From Myoxocephalus aenaeus (taxonomy: Eukaryota > Chordata > Actinopteri > Perciformes > Cottidae), in the NCBI GenBank assembly GCA_038501785.1, contig JBAMJR010000078.1:962501-1026500 (forward strand): a stretch of DNA of 64,000 nucleotides, in the 5' to 3' direction. The position numbers and the translations under genes are program-made. Numbering within the stretch: the stretch's first letter is position 1; every line of letters starts with the position of its first letter. The notes beneath the pieces were generated by a model. It was not told the DNA's origin, searched no databases, and saw only the letters and a list, made by a program, of their open reading frames with translations. This document shows positions 60,302 through 64,000 of the stretch, piece by piece.

Positions 60302-62700
60302 ATGTGAGGTCATAGGATCATCTTTTATACGTGAGGTCATAGGATCAACTTTTATACGTGAGGTCAAAGGATCATCTTTTGAACGTGAGGTCATAGGATC
60401 ATCTTTTGAACGTGAGGTCATAGGATCAACTTTTATACGTGAGGTCATAGGATCATCTTTTATACGTGAGGTCATAGGATCATCTTTTATACGTGAGGTC
60501 ATAGGATCATCTTTTATACGTGAGGTCATAGGATCATCTTTTATACGTGAGGTCATAGGATCATCTTTTGAACGTGAGGTCATAGGATCATCTCTTATAC
60601 GTGAGGTCATAGGATCATCTTTTGAACGTGAGGTCATAGGATCATCTTTTATACATGAGGTCATAGGATCGTCTTTTGAACGTGAGGTCATAGGATCATC
60701 TTTTATACGTGAGGTCATAGGATCATCTTTTGAACGTGAGGTCATAGGATCGTCTTTTATACATGAGGTCATAGGATCGTCTTTTGAACGTGAGGTCATA
60801 GGATCATCTTTTGAACGTGAGGTCATAGGATCATCTTTTAAACGCGAGGTCATAGGATCATCTTTTATACATGAGGTCATAGGATCATCTTTTGAACGTG
60901 AGGTCATAGGATCATCTTTTATACGTGAGGTCATAGGATCATCTTTTATACGTGAGGTCATAGGATCATCTTTTGAACGTGAGGTCATAGGATCATCTTT
61001 TGAACGTGAGGTCATAGGATCATCTTTTGAACGTGAGGTCATAGGATCATCTTTTGAACGTGAGGTCATAGGATCATCTTTTATACGTGAGGTCATAGGA
61101 TCAACTTTTATACGTGAGGTCATAGGATCATCTTTTGAACGTGAGGTCATAGGATCATCTTTTGAACGTGAGGTCATAGGATCATCTCTTAAACGTGAGG
61201 TCATAGGATCATCTTTTAAACGTGAGGTCATAGGATCATCTTTTGAACGTGAGGTCATAGGATCATCTCTTAAACGTGAGGTCATAGGATCATCTTTTAA
61301 ACGTGAGGTCATAGGATCATCTTTTAAACGTGAGGTCATAGGATCATCTCTTAAACGTGAGGTCTTGAGATCATCTTTTGAACGTGAGGTCATAGGATCA
61401 TCTTTTAAACGTGAGGTCATAGGATCATCTCTTAAACGTGAGGTCTTGAGATCATCTTTTAAACGTGAGGTCATAGGATCATCTCTTAAACGTGAGGTCT
61501 TGAGATCATCTTTTGAACGTGAGGTCATAGGATCATCTTTTATACGTGAGGTCTTTGGATCATCTCTTGAACGTGAGGTCTTTGGATCATCTCTTAAACG
61601 TGAGGTCATAGGATCATCTTTTAAACGTGAGGTCATAGGATCATCTTTTGAACGTGAGGTCATAGGTTCATCTTTTATACGTGAGGTCATAGGATCATCT
61701 TTTAAACGTGAGGTCATAGGATCATCTCTTAAACGTGAGGTCTTGAGATCATCTTTTGAATGTGAGGTCATAGGATCATCTTTTAAACGTGAGGTCATAG
61801 GATCATCTTTTAAACGTGAGGTCATAGGATCATCTTTTAAACGTGAGGTCATAGGATCATCTCTTAAACGTGAGGTCTTGAGATCATCTTTTGAACGTGA
61901 GGTCATAGGATCATCTTTTAAACGTGAGGTCATAGGATCATCTCTTAAACGTGAGGTCTTGAGATCATCTTTTAAACGTGAGGTCATAGGATCATCTCTT
62001 AAACGTGAGGTCTTGAGATCATCTTTTGAACGTGAGGTCATAGGATCATCTTTTATACGTGAGGTCTTTGGATCATCTCTTGAACGTGAGGTCTTTGGAT
62101 CATCTCTTAAACGTGAGGTCATAGGATCATCTTTTAAACGTGAGGTCATAGGATCATCTTTTGAACGTGAGGTCATAGGTTCATCTTTTATACGTGAGGT
62201 CATAGGATCATCTTTTAAACGTGAGGTCATAGGATCATCTTTTGAACGTGAGGTCATAGGATCATCTTTTGAACGTGAGGTCATAGGATCATCTTTTGAA
62301 CGTGAGGTCATAGGATCATCTTTTGAACGTGAGGTCATAGGATCATCTTTTAAACGTGAGGTCATAGGATCATCTTTTAAACGTGAGGTCATAGGATCAT
62401 CTTTTGAACGTGAGGTCATAGGATCATCTTTTGAACGTGAGGTCATAGGTTCATCTTTTATACGTGAGGTCATAGGATCATCTTTTAAACGTGAGGTCAT
62501 AGGATCATCTCTTAAACGTGAGGTCTTGAGATCATCTTTTGAATGTGAGGTCATAGGATCATCTTTTAAACGTGAGGTCATAGGATCATCTTTTAAACGT
62601 GAGGTCATAGGATCATCTTTTAAACGTGAGGTCATAGGATCATCTCTTAAACGTGAGGTCTTGAGATCATCTTTTGAATGTGAGGTCTTTGGATCATCTT
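60302..62700. repeat. 27-bp minisatellite, about 89 copies, with higher-order structure
   Basis: The unit GAGGTCATAGGATCATCTTTTGAACGT varies at the 3' end (GAACGT, AAACGT, ATACGT) and at CATAGGATC (CTTGAGATC, CTTTGGATC). Runs of variant units recur 513 bp apart (19 units; 61498 and 62011). The variant with GAATGT recurs at 61741 and 62524 (783 bp, 29 units). A period divisible by three keeps long frames open on both strands. I treat the array as non-coding. Confidence 0.97.
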
Positions 62701-63654
62701 TCGGGACGTCTTTGGGTCGCAGCCCGCCGGTGACTAACCACCACTAATGGAACAGGAAATTGCAGCCAGCCATTAGGATCCAGGCCCAGTTCACAGCATT
62801 TATCATGGTCATCAGTCTTAGTCATGGACGGTCGATCTTTGAAGACTTACTACTTCTTTTTGTTCTCTCTCAAATGCCTAAAAAAATGGATAAGTGTCCA
62901 GAAACCCATTTTGAATTTAATGTAAATTAAATGGACCTGAACTTTTACATAATGAGTAGTAACATTAAGTAAAACTCACACTTTGCAGTTTTGCTGAAGT
63001 GAGGATGGTGACCTACAAAAAAGGCCTTCTTAATAAAAACCAGATAAATGCAACATGAAGGCTTAACATGAAGGTAACCCTCTCCTCTTGTGATAAGACG
63101 GAGCTCAGCGGGCCTCGGCAGAGGGGCGCGTGGGGGTTTAAGCTGGAGAGACTGACCTCTGGCCGGCCGATAGCTCGCTCAGACGACCTCTGAGGAATCG
63201 GTACGACCTTCAGGGTTGAATGCGTGACGAGTATGGTGGGAAATCGTCCTCATGATTAAAAGGGCCAGTGCAACTGAAACTTCTCCCGTGTGACAAAAAC
63301 ACTGATTCTTTTCAGGTGATTTCACTAAAGAAAACACTTTAAGTAATATTATATTCCATTCTGCCAATAGATCACACACAACCGACAGGTCTTGGTTAAA
63401 GTGCGTTCTTAAACTAGTCGCTGTGGGGTCGTCTGATAATGAAGAGTCAGGATCTCCAGAAAGGTCAGGATTCATCCACTGGGGACCATGACTGGGCCAT
63501 CCATTCAATGGTCTATACATCATTCAATGGCTTTAGCGGACGCTTTTATCCATGCAAAGCGACGTACAATAAGTGCAGTCGCCAATGTGGGTAAAACCCC
63601 AAAAAGAGGCAGTATTTTTAGTGTATTTACAGACGAGAGTTTTTCTGGTTTTAC
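62701..63654. other. Intergenic DNA with interspersed repeats
   Basis: No gene is supported. 63230-63380 is a reverse-oriented relative of the repeat at 39.8-40.05 kb. 63525-63590 (TTTAGCGGACGCTTTTATCC..AAAGCGACGTACAATAAGTGCA) matches a sequence common to many fish interspersed repeats. Confidence 0.5.
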
Positions 63655-64000
63655 CTCGTTCATTTACGCTGAGTTTGAAATAATGAATATGCTTTTAAAA
63701 GAAAGACTCAAAATATAAGCAGGCATACATACAGGCATCTATATAAATGTTTATTCTTTTAATCAAACTATTGTCTCATTCATTTGAGTCATTTAAGGTT
63801 TACTGTATGCTTTGTATTCTCATTGTTAGTTTAAATACTACATTTACTCACTTTTTACTGTTTACACCCAGATTTCACTAAATGTTTGTAATGGACATTT
63901 GGTTTAAAGTCATGGAACCCACTGGTCAGGATGTGTGAACCCTGCCTGTAGTGTAAACTAAGACTGCATTATGAATGAGGAGTAGTATACGTACGGCGTC
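63655..64000 (+). repeat. Dispersed CAGGGTTC...GAACCCTG repeat, copy D with shared flank
   Basis: 5'-truncated copy (63655-63944) followed by GTAGTGTAAACTAAGACTG..GTATACGTACGGCGTC, the same flank as copy B. The window ends within it. Confidence 0.85.

Noticed and set aside
60248..62635. 795-codon minus-strand open frame with a nine-residue repeat, and the 460-codon plus-strand frame over the same DNA
   Set aside because: Both come from a 27-bp tandem repeat whose period is divisible by three and whose unit lacks stops on either strand. There is no splice signal, signal peptide or domain, and two opposite coding genes over one satellite are implausible.

Overview
The window reads as chromosomal DNA of a ray-finned fish, most likely a percomorph teleost. 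It has short GT-AG introns, very dense CA/TG microsatellites, many short inverted-repeat elements of teleost type, and protein-coding exons whose closest recognisable relatives are vertebrate. It shows no bacterial operons, rRNA, tRNA, CRISPR array or viral gene. Coding sequence is only about 3.5 kb of 64 kb.

Layout. (1) 179-1683 is a 31-bp minisatellite. (2) 3.6-9.7 kb, plus strand: a small four-coding-exon gene for a 96-residue single-pass membrane protein with a juxtamembrane CxxC, resembling the PAG1/LIME1 class of transmembrane adaptors; its first coding intron holds a 1.5-kb 15-bp minisatellite. (3) 13-25.4 kb, plus strand: a znf395-family transcription factor, nine coding exons, 437 residues, with a CpG-rich promoter. 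(4) 27.8-46.5 kb, minus strand: pnoc (prepronociceptin), 250 residues, with a TATA-containing non-coding first exon inferred 11.7 kb upstream. (5) 50.8-60.1 kb, plus strand: an STK35/PDIK1L-family protein kinase, three coding exons, 391 residues, carrying a tandem array of its own 5' splice site. (6) 60.3-62.7 kb: a 27-bp minisatellite open in reading frames on both strands.

How the parts fit. All three complete gene models join in phase and end on one stop codon. znf395 and pnoc are convergent, as ZNF395 and PNOC are in human 8p21. pnoc and the kinase are divergent, as PDYN and STK35 are in human 20p13. The adaptor lies just upstream of znf395 in the same orientation, as LIME1-SLC2A4RG and PAG1-ZNF704 do in human. 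The window may therefore keep an ancestral four-gene order (adaptor, ZNF395-type factor, opioid precursor, STK35-type kinase) that is scattered over several human paralogous regions. That is an inference from remembered human gene order. The genes do not form a pathway: one is a neuropeptide precursor, one a nuclear factor, one a kinase and one a putative raft adaptor.

The rest is repeats. There are at least four inverted-repeat (MITE-like) elements, a four-copy dispersed repeat, retroposon tails, several minisatellites, and a set of near-perfect palindromes and hairpins (9.1, 36.2, 51.25, 53.3 and 59.85 kb). All coordinates were read by eye; family assignments are from memory without database searches.
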